A DNA stretch of 64,000 nucleotides from Pelomonas sp. Root1444 (GTDB taxonomy: Bacteria; Pseudomonadota; Gammaproteobacteria; Burkholderiales; Burkholderiaceae_C): contig NZ_LMFP01000028.1 of the NCBI RefSeq assembly GCF_001426885.1, forward strand, positions 581,811 to 645,810, read 5' to 3'. The notes beneath the pieces were generated by a model. The model had not been told where the DNA came from. It did no database searches and was given only the letters and a program-made list of their open reading frames with translations. Of this stretch, positions 19,674 to 28,682 are shown piece by piece; the first letter of the stretch is position 1; every line of letters starts with the position of its first letter. A program made the position numbers and the translations under genes.

Positions 19674-20437
19674 AGGCGCATTCGCTGCTGGGCCTGATGT
19701 TGCTGCTGCTGGTGCTGCAGGCGGTGGGCCATGTCGCGCTGCGGCTGGCCGGGCCGCAGGCGGGGCTGGCGCTGTCGGGCCTGTTGTCGGGGCTGGTGTC
19801 CAGCACCGCCACCATCGCCGCCATGGGCGCACGGTCGCGCACCCAGCCGGGGCTGACGCTGGCTTGCGCGGCCGGCGCCGTGATGTCCACCTGCGCCACC
19901 TGGCTGCAGGCGCAGGTGATGCTTTTCGCGATGGCGCCCCAGGCCGCCATGACGGTGCTGCCGGTGTCGCTGCTGGGCATGGTGCTGTGCGGCGGCCTGG
20001 GCTGGTTGCTGGCGCGGCGTTCGCACCGGCTCGAACACGCGGCGCAGGCCGCCGCCAGCCCGGACGGCCGGCGCGGCCCGCTGCGGTTGCGCGAGGCGCT
20101 GCTGCTGTCGCTGATGCTCAGCGCTGTCGCCGTGGCGGTCAGCTGGGCGCGCGAGCATTTCGGCACCTCGGGCCTCTATGGCGCCGTGGCCCTGACCGCC
20201 CTGGCCGACGTGCATGCCCCCATCGCCTCGCTGGCTGGCCTGCAGGCGGCGGGCAGCATCAGCGCGGCCCAGGTGCTGCAAGGTCTGCTGCTGGCCTTTG
20301 CCTGCAACAGCGCCACGCGCGGCATCACGGCCGTATCCGCCGGGGGTTGGGGCTTTGCGCGCTATGTGGTGCCTGCGCTGGCGCTTCCGCTGGCGGTGGG
20401 CGTGGGCCTGGCGACCGTGCTGGCTGGGGCCCGCTGA
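19670..20437 (+). CDS. DUF4010 membrane protein, C-terminal half of an MgtC/DUF4010 protein
   Basis: A 255-residue membrane protein with the DUF4010 hallmark GLLSGLVSSTATIAAMG followed by about seven helices. It starts at ATG 19670 overlapping the previous stop as ATGA. Joined by a one-base frame change, the two halves would align end to end with single-chain homologues, with no missing segment (PWLRA then KAHSLLGLMLLLL). It could be a genuinely split, coupled pair, a programmed shift, a disabling mutation or a sequencing error. Its stop overlaps the mnmC start (TGATG). Confidence 0.78.
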   Translation: MKAHSLLGLMLLLLVLQAVGHVALRLAGPQAGLALSGLLSGLVSSTATIAAMGARSRTQPGLTLACAAGAVMSTCATWLQAQVMLFAMAPQAAMTVLPVSLLGMVLCGGLGWLLARRSHRLEHAAQAAASPDGRRGPLRLREALLLSLMLSAVAVAVSWAREHFGTSGLYGAVALTALADVHAPIASLAGLQAAGSISAAQVLQGLLLAFACNSATRGITAVSAGGWGFARYVVPALALPLAVGVGLATVLAGAR

Positions 20438-22302
20438 TGACGCGCGCTCCGATCACCCCGGCCCGCGTCGTGTTCCAGGACGATGCGCCGCCGTTCGCGC
20501 CCGACTTCGGCGACATCTATCACGCCCGCGCCGGCGCGCTGTCGCAGGCCCGCCATGTCTTCGTGGCCGGCAACAGGCTGCCGGGCCGCTGGCAGGGTCG
20601 CGAGCGCTTCGTCGTGCTGGAGACGGGCTTCGGCCTGGGCAACAACTTCCTCGCCACCTGGGACGCCTGGCGGCAAGACCCGGCACGCTGCGAGCGGCTC
20701 GTCTTCGTCAGCGTCGAGAAGCACCCCCTGCGCGGCGACGACCTGGCCCGTGCGCACGCGGCGAGCGCCTTGCCCGAGCTGGCTGCTCAATTGATCGAGC
20801 GCTGGCCACCGTTGACGCCCGGGCTGCACACGCTGAGCTTCGAGGGCGGCCACGTGGAGCTGCTGCTGGGCCTGGGTGACGCGCGCGAATTGCTGCGTGA
20901 GCTGGTGCTGCAGGCCGATGCGATCTATCTCGATGGCTTCGCGCCGCAGCGCAACCCCGAGCTGTGGGACGAGTGGCTGCTGAAGAGCCTCGCCCGCCAC
21001 GCGGTGCCCGGCACGACGGCGGCCACCTGGAGCATCAACCGCCCGATGCGCCGGGCGCTGGCGTCGCTGGGCTTCGAGGTCGAGCTGGCGCCAGGTTTTG
21101 CCGACAAGCCGGAGATGACGGTCGCCCGCTTCGCGCCGCGCCACCAGCCGCAGCGACCGGCGGCCCGCGAGCCGCTGGCGCCGGCCGCGAAGCGCGCCGT
21201 CATCCTGGGCGCGGGCCTGGCGGGCGCGGCCTGCGCGCTGGCGCTGTCGCGCCAGGGCCTGGCCTGCACGGTCGTCGACGCCCTGCCCGGCCCGGCGCAG
21301 GCCAGCTCGGGCAACCCGGCCGGCCTCTTCCACGGCACGGTCAACCCCGACGATGGCCCGCATGCCCGCTTCAACCGCGCCGCCGCGCTGGCCACCCAAG
21401 GTCTGCTGGCCGAGCTGGGCCTGCCGCACCAACGCGGCCTGCTGAGGCTGGAGACGCGGTTGCCGCTTTCCACGATGCAAGGCGTGCCCGGCTACGTGCA
21501 GGCCTTGTCGGCCGACGAGGCCTCACGGATGGCCGACACGGACCTCAGGCATCCGGCCTGGTTCTATCCCGGTGGCGGCGCCCTGGACCCGGCGGCCTAC
21601 ACGCGCGCCATGCTGGCCGCGAGCGGCGCCACGCTGCGGATGGCCACGCCCGTGGCCGCGCTGCGCGAGGCGCCCGGCGGCTGGCAGTTGCTCGATGCTG
21701 CCGGCGGCGTCATCGACGAAGCCGCCCTCGTCGTGCTGGCCGGCGGCCACGGCCAGCTGCCGCTGCTGGGCGAGCTGGCCGGCGACCTCGTCGTGCAACG
21801 CGGCCAGCTCAGCCACCTGGCCGACGCGCCCTGGTGCCCCGGCCTCCCGATCGCCGGCGACGGCTATGCGATCGCTGACGGCCGCGGCGGCGTGTGGTGC
21901 GGCGCGACCGCGCAGGACGGCGACCTGGACCGTGCGCTGCGCGAGGCCGACCAGTCCGGCAACCTGATGCGTTATGCGCGCCTGGCCGGCCTCGCTGCCG
22001 CGCCGCAGGCACCGCTGGCCGGCCGCGTCGGCTGGCGCCTCATCGCCGCCGACCGCCTGCCGCTGATCGGCGGGCTGGCCGCGCCCGGCCCGCGTGCCGA
22101 GCAGCTGCGCCTGCAGCCGCGCCGGCCGGGCCTGGTCGTCTGCACGGCCTTCGCGTCGCGCGGCATCGGCTGGGCGGCGCTGGCGGGCCGGCTCGCGGCA
22201 GCGCTCGCCGTGGGCAGCCCCCGGCCCCTGGAGGCGGAACTGCTGGATGCCGTCGATCCGCTACGCTTTGCATTGCGCCGGCAACGCCGGAGCGGGGCCT
22301 GA
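20437..22302 (+). CDS. mnmC: Bifunctional tRNA mnm5s2U34 biosynthesis enzyme MnmC
   Basis: A 621-residue fusion enzyme that finishes the wobble uridine modification in tRNAs. The N-terminal methyltransferase (about 1-240) has [23 protein letters not shown] and [17 protein letters not shown]; it adds the last methyl to nm5s2U. The C-terminal FAD oxidase begins with the dinucleotide motif [20 protein letters not shown] near 250 and contains [19 protein letters not shown] and ASRGIGWA; it removes the carboxymethyl group from cmnm5s2U. ATG 20437 overlaps the preceding stop. Confidence 0.95.
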   Translation: MTRAPITPARVVFQDDAPPFAPDFGDIYHARAGALSQARHVFVAGNRLPGRWQGRERFVVLETGFGLGNNFLATWDAWRQDPARCERLVFVSVEKHPLRGDDLARAHAASALPELAAQLIERWPPLTPGLHTLSFEGGHVELLLGLGDARELLRELVLQADAIYLDGFAPQRNPELWDEWLLKSLARHAVPGTTAATWSINRPMRRALASLGFEVELAPGFADKPEMTVARFAPRHQPQRPAAREPLAPAAKRAVILGAGLAGAACALALSRQGLACTVVDALPGPAQASSGNPAGLFHGTVNPDDGPHARFNRAAALATQGLLAELGLPHQRGLLRLETRLPLSTMQGVPGYVQALSADEASRMADTDLRHPAWFYPGGGALDPAAYTRAMLAASGATLRMATPVAALREAPGGWQLLDAAGGVIDEAALVVLAGGHGQLPLLGELAGDLVVQRGQLSHLADAPWCPGLPIAGDGYAIADGRGGVWCGATAQDGDLDRALREADQSGNLMRYARLAGLAAAPQAPLAGRVGWRLIAADRLPLIGGLAAPGPRAEQLRLQPRRPGLVVCTAFASRGIGWAALAGRLAAALAVGSPRPLEAELLDAVDPLRFALRRQRRSGA

Positions 22303-22423
22303 AGAGGTTCGCCCAACTATTGCCGGTTTGCCCCGCTCATCATGCGGTCGTGGTGCGAGCGGCACCGGCACACTGCGCGGTGTTGCCGGATCGACCGGCG
22401 TTTTTTGCGATGGAGACGACAAC

Positions 22424-23737
22424 ATGTTCGGTTCTGGCAGCGGCCCGCAACGGCTGAAAGTGGCACTGGGCATCGTGCTCGGCGTGGTGACGTTAGGGGC
22501 CGGCATGGCGCTTTCCGGCCTCGGCGACAACGCCGGCTCCGCCAAGACCTGGCTGATCGGCAGCCTCGTGCTGACCTGGCTGGTGGGCTTGTACGCGCTG
22601 CTGGCCGGCGGCGGCTCGGGCGGCAGCCTGCACGCCGCCACCGAGGCCGCCGAGGCGCTGGCCCGCTTCGACCTGACCCACCCCATTCCCAACGGCGGCA
22701 GCGACGAGGTCGGCCGTTTGCTGACCGCGCTCGACGGCACGCAGCGCTCGCTGCAGAAGCTCATCGGCGAGGTGCGCGGCGCCGCCGACAGCATCGGCAC
22801 CGCCAGCGCCGAGATCGCCACCGGCAACCTGGACCTGAGCCAGCGCACCGAGCAGACCGCCAGCAACCTGCAGAACGCCGCCTCGTCGATGTCGGAGCTG
22901 ACCGGCACCGTCAAGCAGACGGCCGACGCAGCGATGACGGCCAACCAGCTCGCCAGCTCGGCCGCCGCGGTGGCGCAGCGCGGCGGCGAGGCGGTGTCCC
23001 AGGTCGTCGCGACGATGGACCAGATCAGCCACAGCTCGCGCAAGATCAACGAGATCATCGGCACCATCGACGGCATCGCCTTCCAGACCAACATCCTGGC
23101 GCTGAACGCTGCGGTGGAAGCCGCGCGTGCCGGTGAACAGGGCCGCGGCTTCGCGGTGGTGGCCGGCGAAGTGCGGCTGCTGGCCCAGCGCAGCGCCGAG
23201 GCGGCCAAGGAGATCAAGAGCCTGATCAGCGCCAGCGTCGAGCGCGTGGACTCCGGCACCCAGCAGGTGCAGGCCGCGGGCGCGACGATGACGGAGATCG
23301 TCGCCAGCGTGCAGCGCGTGACCGACATCATTGGCGAGATCAGCGCCGCCGCCCGCGAGCAGAGCGAAGGCATCGGCGTCGTCAACGGCTCGGTCGTCCA
23401 GCTCGACCAGATGACGCAGCAGAACGCCGCACTGGTGGAGGAATCGGCCGCCGCTGCCGAGAGCCTGCGCGAGCAGTCGGCGCGCATGGCGGAGGCCATC
23501 AGCGTGTTCAAGCTCGGTGGTGCAACGCACCGCCCGGCCCCGGCCCCTGCCGTGACGTTCAAGCCGATGGCGACGCCCAAGCCGCCGGCCGCTCCCAAGT
23601 CCCTGGCCAAGCCCGCCAGCACGCCGCCCGCACCCCGCCCGGCCGCCCAGGCCAAGCCAACACCCGCGCCAGCACCCACGCCGCGCCCCGCACCCGCCCC
23701 GGCCGCCGAGGCCGATGGGGATTGGGAAACCTTCTGA
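22424..23737 (+). CDS. Methyl-accepting chemotaxis protein lacking a sensor domain
   Basis: A 437-residue chemoreceptor. Two helices (about 12-31 and 42-62) are separated by only about ten residues, so there is no periplasmic ligand domain. A HAMP-like region and a methyl-accepting coiled coil follow, with the hairpin tip [20 protein letters not shown] Pro/Ala/Lys-rich linker of about 70 residues ends in the exact C-terminus DWETF. That matches the NWETF-type tether for CheR/CheB in enterobacterial receptors. It probably senses membrane or cytoplasmic state, or acts with partners. ATG 22424 starts the protein; the 121 bases before it may hold a promoter. Confidence 0.92.
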   Translation: MFGSGSGPQRLKVALGIVLGVVTLGAGMALSGLGDNAGSAKTWLIGSLVLTWLVGLYALLAGGGSGGSLHAATEAAEALARFDLTHPIPNGGSDEVGRLLTALDGTQRSLQKLIGEVRGAADSIGTASAEIATGNLDLSQRTEQTASNLQNAASSMSELTGTVKQTADAAMTANQLASSAAAVAQRGGEAVSQVVATMDQISHSSRKINEIIGTIDGIAFQTNILALNAAVEAARAGEQGRGFAVVAGEVRLLAQRSAEAAKEIKSLISASVERVDSGTQQVQAAGATMTEIVASVQRVTDIIGEISAAAREQSEGIGVVNGSVVQLDQMTQQNAALVEESAAAAESLREQSARMAEAISVFKLGGATHRPAPAPAVTFKPMATPKPPAAPKSLAKPASTPPAPRPAAQAKPTPAPAPTPRPAPAPAAEADGDWETF

Positions 23738-23757
23738 CCGCCACAAGGCGCAGCTGC

Positions 23758-23785
23758 AAGCCGGGCATTGCCCGGCTTTCTTTTT
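23758..23785 (+). terminator. Rho-independent terminator after the chemoreceptor gene
   Basis: A 9-bp stem, AAGCCGGGC (23758-23766) with GCCCGGCTT (23770-23778), has a 3-base loop and is followed by a T-rich run (TCTTTTT). It lies 20 bases past the stop. Confidence 0.9.
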
Positions 23786-23804
23786 GCGGCCTCGGCCCGC
23801 TCGC

Positions 23805-24392
23805 TCAGTCGTCCGCAGGCGCGCCGGTCGGCGCTCCTTCGGTGTAGCTGGCCTTGCGGCCGCGGGCCGGATACCACACGTCGCGTTCCACCCACAGCGC
23901 CAGTCGGCCGGCGCGCTCATTGCGCTGCTCGCGCAACCACGCCAGCACGGTGTCGTCCAGGCCATAGACGCCATCGCGCTCCGCGCGCAACGCGTCGGCC
24001 CGGCGGCGGCGCAGCAGGCTGGCCGGAACGGGCGCGCCGAGCGCCGTGGCCAGGTCTTCGAGGGCGAGCCAGCGCTGCCGTTCGACACCGTCCTCCAGCA
24101 CACGGATGCGATGCCCCTTGAATTGGTAGAAGCGGCCCTGCACGGGACGGAACGCGAGCCAGCGCAGCGCCAGCCAGGCGGTTTCGCCCAGCGCCATCAG
24201 CTCCGACGCCAGCACGCGTGCCCACAGCATCAGGCTGACGAGCAGCCCGGCCCAGCCGCCGATCCACCACAGCAGCGCGCTCACGCCGCCGCACACCGCA
24301 AGCTTCAGCAGCGACGCACGCCACCAGTGATGGCGCTCGTGCGCCGCGGCATCGAAGCCAAGCCGGGGCGGCGGCCGGCGAGCTGGCGTCAA
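23805..24392 (-). CDS. Conserved small membrane protein encoded after rpiA
   Basis: A 195-residue protein I cannot assign to a family. Two hydrophobic helices ([20 protein letters not shown] and [18 protein letters not shown]) near residues 26-65 are followed by a soluble basic region ([32 protein letters not shown]) and an Ala/Pro tail. The open frame extends back into rpiA, but the likely start is TTG 24392, which overlaps the rpiA stop as TTGA. That arrangement suggests translational coupling. No strong ribosome-binding site is visible. It faces the chemoreceptor terminator at its 3' end. Confidence 0.6.
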   Translation of the reverse strand: MTPARRPPPRLGFDAAAHERHHWWRASLLKLAVCGGVSALLWWIGGWAGLLVSLMLWARVLASELMALGETAWLALRWLAFRPVQGRFYQFKGHRIRVLEDGVERQRWLALEDLATALGAPVPASLLRRRRADALRAERDGVYGLDDTVLAWLREQRNERAGRLALWVERDVWYPARGRKASYTEGAPTGAPADD

Positions 24393-25048
24393 AACGTCAG
24401 TGTCTTCACACCGCCAGCGCCACCGAGCAGGCAGACCTGCGCCTTGTGGCGGGCGAACACGCCGACCGTGACGACGCCGGGCCATTGGTTGACCTCGGTC
24501 TCGAAGGCCAGCGGGTCGGTGATGACGAGGCCGGTCACGTCGAGGATGTGGCCGCCGTTGTCGGTGACGACGCCGGCGCGCAGCGTGGCGGAGCCACCGA
24601 GTGCGGCGAAGCGGCGCGTCAGCTGCGCCGCGGCCATCGGGATGATCTCGACCGGCAGCGGGAACTTGCCCAATGCCGGCACGAGCTTGGATTCGTCGGC
24701 GATGCAGACGAAGCGCTCGGCCAGGTCGGCGACGATCTTCTCACGCGTCAGCGCGGCGCCGCCGCCCTTGATCATGAAGCCGTTGGCGTCGATCTCGTCC
24801 GCGCCGTCGATGTAGACGGTCAGGCCGGTCACCTCGCTGGCGTCCAGCACGGGGATGCCGTGCCTGGCGAGGCGCTGCGTCGAGCGCTCCGAGCTGGACA
24901 CGGCGCCCGCCACAGCGATGCCGCTGGCGGCCAGCGCGTCGATGAAGCAGTCCACCGTGGAGCCGGTGCCGACGCCGAGGACCTGGCCGGGGCTGACGTA
25001 GTCAAGTGCTGCGCGGCCGACGAGTTGTTTGAGCTGGTCTTGGTTCAT
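24389..25048 (-). CDS. rpiA: Ribose-5-phosphate isomerase A
   Basis: A 219-residue cytoplasmic enzyme that interconverts ribose-5-phosphate and ribulose-5-phosphate in the pentose phosphate pathway. Family motifs are [35 protein letters not shown] (catalytic acids) and [16 protein letters not shown]. Length and motif order are standard for RpiA. ATG 25048 begins [18 protein letters not shown]. The small membrane protein gene follows with an overlapping TTG start. The aroG gene lies upstream on the same strand with a 46-base gap. Confidence 0.96.
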   Translation of the reverse strand: MNQDQLKQLVGRAALDYVSPGQVLGVGTGSTVDCFIDALAASGIAVAGAVSSSERSTQRLARHGIPVLDASEVTGLTVYIDGADEIDANGFMIKGGGAALTREKIVADLAERFVCIADESKLVPALGKFPLPVEIIPMAAAQLTRRFAALGGSATLRAGVVTDNGGHILDVTGLVITDPLAFETEVNQWPGVVTVGVFARHKAQVCLLGGAGGVKTLTF

Positions 25049-25094
25049 GGCCGGGATTTTCGGGGATGGCCGGGTGAGGCAGTGGCAAGCGCCT

Positions 25095-26219
25095 TCAGCC
25101 GCGACGCTTCTGCACGGCGGCGGCCAGTTCACGCAGCAGCGGCTCGGTCTGGGCCCAGCCCAGGCAGGCATCGGTGATGGACACACCGGGCTTGAGGTCG
25201 GCGCGGGTCTGGCCCTCGGCCAGGTCTTGCCGGCCCGGCTGCAGGTGGCTCTCGATCATGACGCCGGTGATGCGTGCGTCGCCGCCCGCGATCTGGCCGG
25301 CCACGTCGCGGCCAACCTCGACCTGGCGCTCGTACTTCTTGCTGGAATTGGCGTGCGAGAAGTCCACCATGACCTGCTCCCGCAGGCCCGAGGCCTTCAG
25401 CGCGCCGCAGGCCGCGTTGACCGAGGCGGCGTCGTAATTGGGCGCCTTGCCGCCGCGCAGGATGACGTGGCAGTCCTCGTTGCCGCGCGTCTCGAAGATG
25501 GCGGCCGTGCCCATCTTGGTCATGCCCATGAAGGCATGCGGCGAGCTGGCGGCCAGCACCGCGTCGCTGGCGACCTTGATGCCGCCGTCGGTGCCGTTCT
25601 TGAAGCCGACCGGGCAGGAGAGGCCCGAGGCCAGCTGGCGGTGGCTCTGGCTCTCGGTCGTGCGCGCGCCGATGGCGCCCCAGGCGATCAGGTCGGAGAT
25701 GTACTGCGGCGACAGCAGGTCCAGGAACTCGGTGCCGGCCGGCAGGCCCAGGGCGTTGACGTCCAGCAGCAGCTGGCGCGCCAGGCGCAGGCCCTCGTTC
25801 ATGTGGAAGCTGCCGTCCAGCCGCGGGTCGTTGATGTAGCCCTTCCAGCCCACCGTCGTGCGCGGCTTCTCGAAGTACACGCGCATGACGACCAGCAGGT
25901 CGCGGCTGAGCTCATCACGCGCAGCCTTCAGCAGCCGGGCGTAGTCCATCGCCTGGTCGTGGTCGTGGATGGAGCACGGCCCGACGATGACCAGCAGCCG
26001 GTCGTCCCTGCCGTGCAGGATGGCGCTGATCTCCTGGCGGGCGCGCTCGACGAGCTCCAAGGTCGCGTCGGGAATGGGCAGCTCTTCGAGCAGCAGCGCC
26101 GGGCTGATCAGCGCGCGGACGGCGCCGATGCGGGTGTCATCGGTGCGTGTGGTGTCGCGCGTCTCATCGCGGGAGCCGGCTTCGCGGTCGTGGTGGGGGT
26201 CGTCCAAAGGTTTCATCAT
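25095..26219 (-). CDS. aroG: 3-deoxy-7-phosphoheptulonate synthase (class I DAHP synthase)
   Basis: A 374-residue enzyme that condenses phosphoenolpyruvate with erythrose-4-phosphate, the first step of the shikimate pathway. Signature segments are [63 protein letters not shown] and DFSHANSSK (metal and substrate residues). The length and the N-terminal extension before [11 protein letters not shown] match the feedback-regulated AroF/G/H type; which amino acid inhibits it cannot be told. ATG 26219 or the adjacent ATG 26216 is the start, with GGAG upstream. It is divergent from pyrD. Confidence 0.93.
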   Translation of the reverse strand: MMKPLDDPHHDREAGSRDETRDTTRTDDTRIGAVRALISPALLLEELPIPDATLELVERARQEISAILHGRDDRLLVIVGPCSIHDHDQAMDYARLLKAARDELSRDLLVVMRVYFEKPRTTVGWKGYINDPRLDGSFHMNEGLRLARQLLLDVNALGLPAGTEFLDLLSPQYISDLIAWGAIGARTTESQSHRQLASGLSCPVGFKNGTDGGIKVASDAVLAASSPHAFMGMTKMGTAAIFETRGNEDCHVILRGGKAPNYDAASVNAACGALKASGLREQVMVDFSHANSSKKYERQVEVGRDVAGQIAGGDARITGVMIESHLQPGRQDLAEGQTRADLKPGVSITDACLGWAQTEPLLRELAAAVQKRRG

Positions 26220-26352
26220 GCAGGCTCCAGGAAGCCCGCCATTTTCACCGCTTGCCGGCGGCCGCGCGCGCCGCGAGCGCGGCGAGTGCGAAACCGGCCG
26301 CGACATGCCGCCTGCGACGTGAGGGCGGCACCGGCTGAGAGAATCGCGGGCT

Positions 26353-27393
26353 ATGCCGCTGATCCCCTACGCCCTTGCCCGCCCCTTCCTCTTCGGCCTG
26401 GACGCCGAGCACGCCCACGAGCTGACGCTGAACAGCATCGCCAAGCTGCAGAACACGCCGCTGCAGGCGCTGTGGTGTGGCGAGCGCGTGAGCGACCCGG
26501 TGACCGTCGCTGGCCTGCGCTTTCCCAACCGCGTCGGCCTGGCTGCCGGCCTGGACAAGAACGGCCACTGCATCGACGGCCTGGGCGCGATGGGCTTCGG
26601 CTTCATCGAAGTGGGCACCGTGACACCCAAGGGCCAGCCCGGCAACGACAAGCCGCGCATGTTCCGCCTGCCCGAGGCCAACGCGCTGATCAACCGGCTG
26701 GGCTTCAACAACGAGGGGCTGCAGAGCTTCATCGCCAACGTGAAGCGTGCCCAAAGCTTCCGCAAGGCCGGCGGCATCCTGGGCCTGAACATCGGCAAGA
26801 ACGCCGCCACGCCCATCGAGAACGCCGGCGACGACTACCTGCTCGGCCTGGAGGGCGTGTTCCCTCATGCCGACTACATCACCGTCAACATTTCCAGCCC
26901 CAACACCAAGAACCTGCGGGCGCTGCAGAGCGACGCCGCGCTGGACGCGCTGCTCGGCACGCTGCAACGGCGCAAGCAGCACCTCGAAGCACAGGCCGGC
27001 CGGCGCGTGCCGATGTTCGTCAAGATCGCACCGGACCTGGAGGAAGACCAGGTCGGCGTCATCGCGCGGACGCTGCAGGCCAACGGCATCGATGGCGTCA
27101 TCGCCACCAACACGACCATCGCGCGCGACAAGGTGCAGGGCCTGGCCCATGCCGGTGAGGCCGGCGGCCTGTCCGGCGCGCCGGTCTTCGAGGCCAGCAA
27201 CCGCGTCATCCGCCTGCTGCGCGCGGCGCTGCCGGCCGACTATCCCATCATCGGCGTGGGCGGCGTGATGAGCGGTGCGGATGCACGCGCCAAGATCGAA
27301 GCGGGCGCGAACCTCGTGCAGGTCTACACCGGGCTCATCTACAAGGGCCCGGCCCTGGTCGGCGATTGCGCCAGGGCGCTGGCCAGGCGCTGA
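26353..27393 (+). CDS. pyrD: Dihydroorotate dehydrogenase, quinone-dependent (class 2)
   Basis: A 346-residue FMN flavoprotein at the inner membrane that oxidises dihydroorotate to orotate in pyrimidine synthesis, passing electrons to quinone. The N-terminal amphipathic segment ([19 protein letters not shown]) is the class 2 membrane anchor. The core has [16 protein letters not shown], the catalytic Ser181 in [17 protein letters not shown] and [21 protein letters not shown] 26353 begins [14 protein letters not shown]. The lipoprotein gene follows after 17 bases, probably in the same transcript. The 133-base divergent gap with aroG should hold both promoters. Confidence 0.96.
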   Translation: MPLIPYALARPFLFGLDAEHAHELTLNSIAKLQNTPLQALWCGERVSDPVTVAGLRFPNRVGLAAGLDKNGHCIDGLGAMGFGFIEVGTVTPKGQPGNDKPRMFRLPEANALINRLGFNNEGLQSFIANVKRAQSFRKAGGILGLNIGKNAATPIENAGDDYLLGLEGVFPHADYITVNISSPNTKNLRALQSDAALDALLGTLQRRKQHLEAQAGRRVPMFVKIAPDLEEDQVGVIARTLQANGIDGVIATNTTIARDKVQGLAHAGEAGGLSGAPVFEASNRVIRLLRAALPADYPIIGVGGVMSGADARAKIEAGANLVQVYTGLIYKGPALVGDCARALARR

Positions 27394-27410
27394 ATTTGCC
27401 CCGAGTGGCC

Positions 27411-27911
27411 ATGCGCCTTCTCACCACCCTCGCCCTCAGCGCCGCGCTGCTGGCCGGCTGCGCCACCCCGGACCGCGACGCCCGCCTGCAACCCGGCGTC
27501 AGCCGCAGCGAGCACGTCATTGCCCTGTACGGCCAGCCCAAGCGGGTCTGGCCGGAAGCCGACGGCGGCCGCACGCTGGAATATTCCACCCAGCTTATGG
27601 GGCGGCACTGCTACATGGTGCGCCTCACGGCGGACGACCGCCTGGTCGCCATCGAAGACGGCCTGTCCGCTGCCAGCCGCGCCCGCATCGAGCCTGGCAT
27701 GACGCCCGAGCAGGTCAGCCGCATCCTGGGCACGGAGCGCAGCCGCGTCTTCTTCCGCCAAAGCGGCGAGGATGTCTGGGACTGGACCGTGGAGCCCGAC
27801 CAGACGGGCTACGGCCTGCGCTTCAACGTCTACTTCAAGGACGGCCGCGTCGTCCGCGCCGGCCACAGCATGGTATTCCCCAGCCGCCTGTTCCCCGGCA
27901 TGGGCGACTGA
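27411..27911 (+). CDS. Lipoprotein with two BamE/SmpA-like repeats
   Basis: A 166-residue outer-membrane-type lipoprotein with signal peptide and lipobox LLAGC (Cys17). The mature part seems to hold two copies of a short motif, LQPGVSRSEHVIALYG and IEPGMTPEQVSRILG, each followed by a strand-rich segment. This resembles the SmpA/OmlA (BamE) fold, in which a single G-M-T-x-x-x-V motif precedes a two-stranded hairpin. The similarity is inferred from pattern only. It is encoded right behind pyrD with no metabolic link. A role in envelope assembly is plausible but unproven. Confidence 0.7.
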   Translation: MRLLTTLALSAALLAGCATPDRDARLQPGVSRSEHVIALYGQPKRVWPEADGGRTLEYSTQLMGRHCYMVRLTADDRLVAIEDGLSAASRARIEPGMTPEQVSRILGTERSRVFFRQSGEDVWDWTVEPDQTGYGLRFNVYFKDGRVVRAGHSMVFPSRLFPGMGD

Positions 27912-27917
27912 CCCGGG

Positions 27918-27953
27918 CTAAGAAAACGCCCTGGGGCTTGTGGCACCAGGGCG
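27918..27953 (-). terminator. Rho-independent terminator for the PEP-CTERM gene
   Basis: Read on the minus strand, CGCCCTGG (27953-27946) pairs with CCAGGGCG (27934-27927) around an 11-base loop and is followed by TTTTCTT. It lies about 55 bases beyond the PEP-CTERM stop. The plus-strand reading has no T-run, so it probably serves the minus strand, although it also sits just after the plus-strand lipoprotein gene. Confidence 0.75.
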
Positions 27954-28007
27954 AGATGGAGAGATTCACTTCGCACGGGATCGTGAGATCCCGCGTGTCA
28001 ACGTCGA

Positions 28008-28487
28008 TCAGAAGTCGCGGCGGCGGCGCGAAGCGACGAAACCGATGATGCCGAGGCCGGCGCCCAGGAGGGCATAGGTCTCGGGTTCCGGCACAGCGGT
28101 GACTTGCGAGCCGATGAGGTAGTTGGTCGCCTTGGTGGCGCCGCCCAGGACGGTGTAGTAGTAGCTGCCAGCGCCCAGGGTCACCGTGTTGGTGCCGCCA
28201 AAGGTCCAGGCACCGATGCCGACGTCGTCAGCCGTACCGAACGTGTTGTCAGCGCCGTACGAATACAGGCTGTAGGCGCCACCGATGATGCCGCCAAAGC
28301 CCAGCACGCCGCTTTCCACGCTGGAAGCAGTGCCCAGCGAGAACGAGTATGTGTCGAAGACCGCGCCAGCAGCGACGGCAGTCGAAGCAGACTCGAAGGA
28401 GTCATGCGTGCCCCAGTCCCACGAAGCAGCTTGGCTGCTTAGTGCGGTAAATGCCGCGACGGTGGCGGCAACGATTTTCAGTTTCAT
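28008..28487 (-). CDS. PEP-CTERM sorting domain protein (FxDxF-like)
   Basis: A 159-residue exported protein with signal peptide ending SSQAASW and a Gly/Ser/Thr/Tyr-rich body of predicted beta strands. The C-terminal sorting signal is VPEPETYALLGAGLGIIGFV followed by RRRR. PEP (133-135), hydrophobic helix and basic tail are the classic exosortase substrate layout. The segment VFDTYSFSLG near residue 45 resembles the FxDxF subgroup. Such proteins are processed by exosortase/EpsH and linked to exopolysaccharide or biofilm matrix. No exosortase gene is in this window. ATG 28487 has AGGAG eight bases upstream. Its GC content is lower than that of its neighbours. Confidence 0.88.
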   Translation of the reverse strand: MKLKIVAATVAAFTALSSQAASWDWGTHDSFESASTAVAAGAVFDTYSFSLGTASSVESGVLGFGGIIGGAYSLYSYGADNTFGTADDVGIGAWTFGGTNTVTLGAGSYYYTVLGGATKATNYLIGSQVTAVPEPETYALLGAGLGIIGFVASRRRRDF

Positions 28488-28682
28488 GTGTGTAGCTCCT
28501 GACTTGTGACGGTCAAGCACAACCGCCGGAAACTATTGTGCAGTGCAACCAAACGGTAGGAAGTCTCGAACACCCTTCGCCCTAGGGGTGTCTCCTCATT
28601 TACTTGTACCTTCTTGTAAGGACATGCCCCGGCCTTGTCAGAACTGCACCAGCAAGGCGCTGCTTGTCACCAACTTCGTGAT
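28488..28682. other. 195-base intergenic region upstream of the PEP-CTERM gene
   Basis: Relatively AT-rich for this genome, lying between the parC stop and the PEP-CTERM start. It must hold the PEP-CTERM promoter. An inverted repeat ACACCC (28570-28575) / GGGTGT (28586-28591) could be an operator or a weak parC terminator; it has no T-run. I looked for a sigma-54 GG-N10-GC pair and did not find a convincing one. Confidence 0.4.

Noticed and set aside
19149-20437. Treating the two MgtC/DUF4010 frames as a pseudogene
   Set aside because: Both halves are intact, the junction is a clean ATGA and no sequence is missing. A disabled gene is possible but not shown.
28488-28682. Sigma-54 promoter before the PEP-CTERM gene
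   Set aside because: The TTGGTTGCACTGCAC stretch has GG and GC elements at the wrong spacing (seven bases instead of ten).
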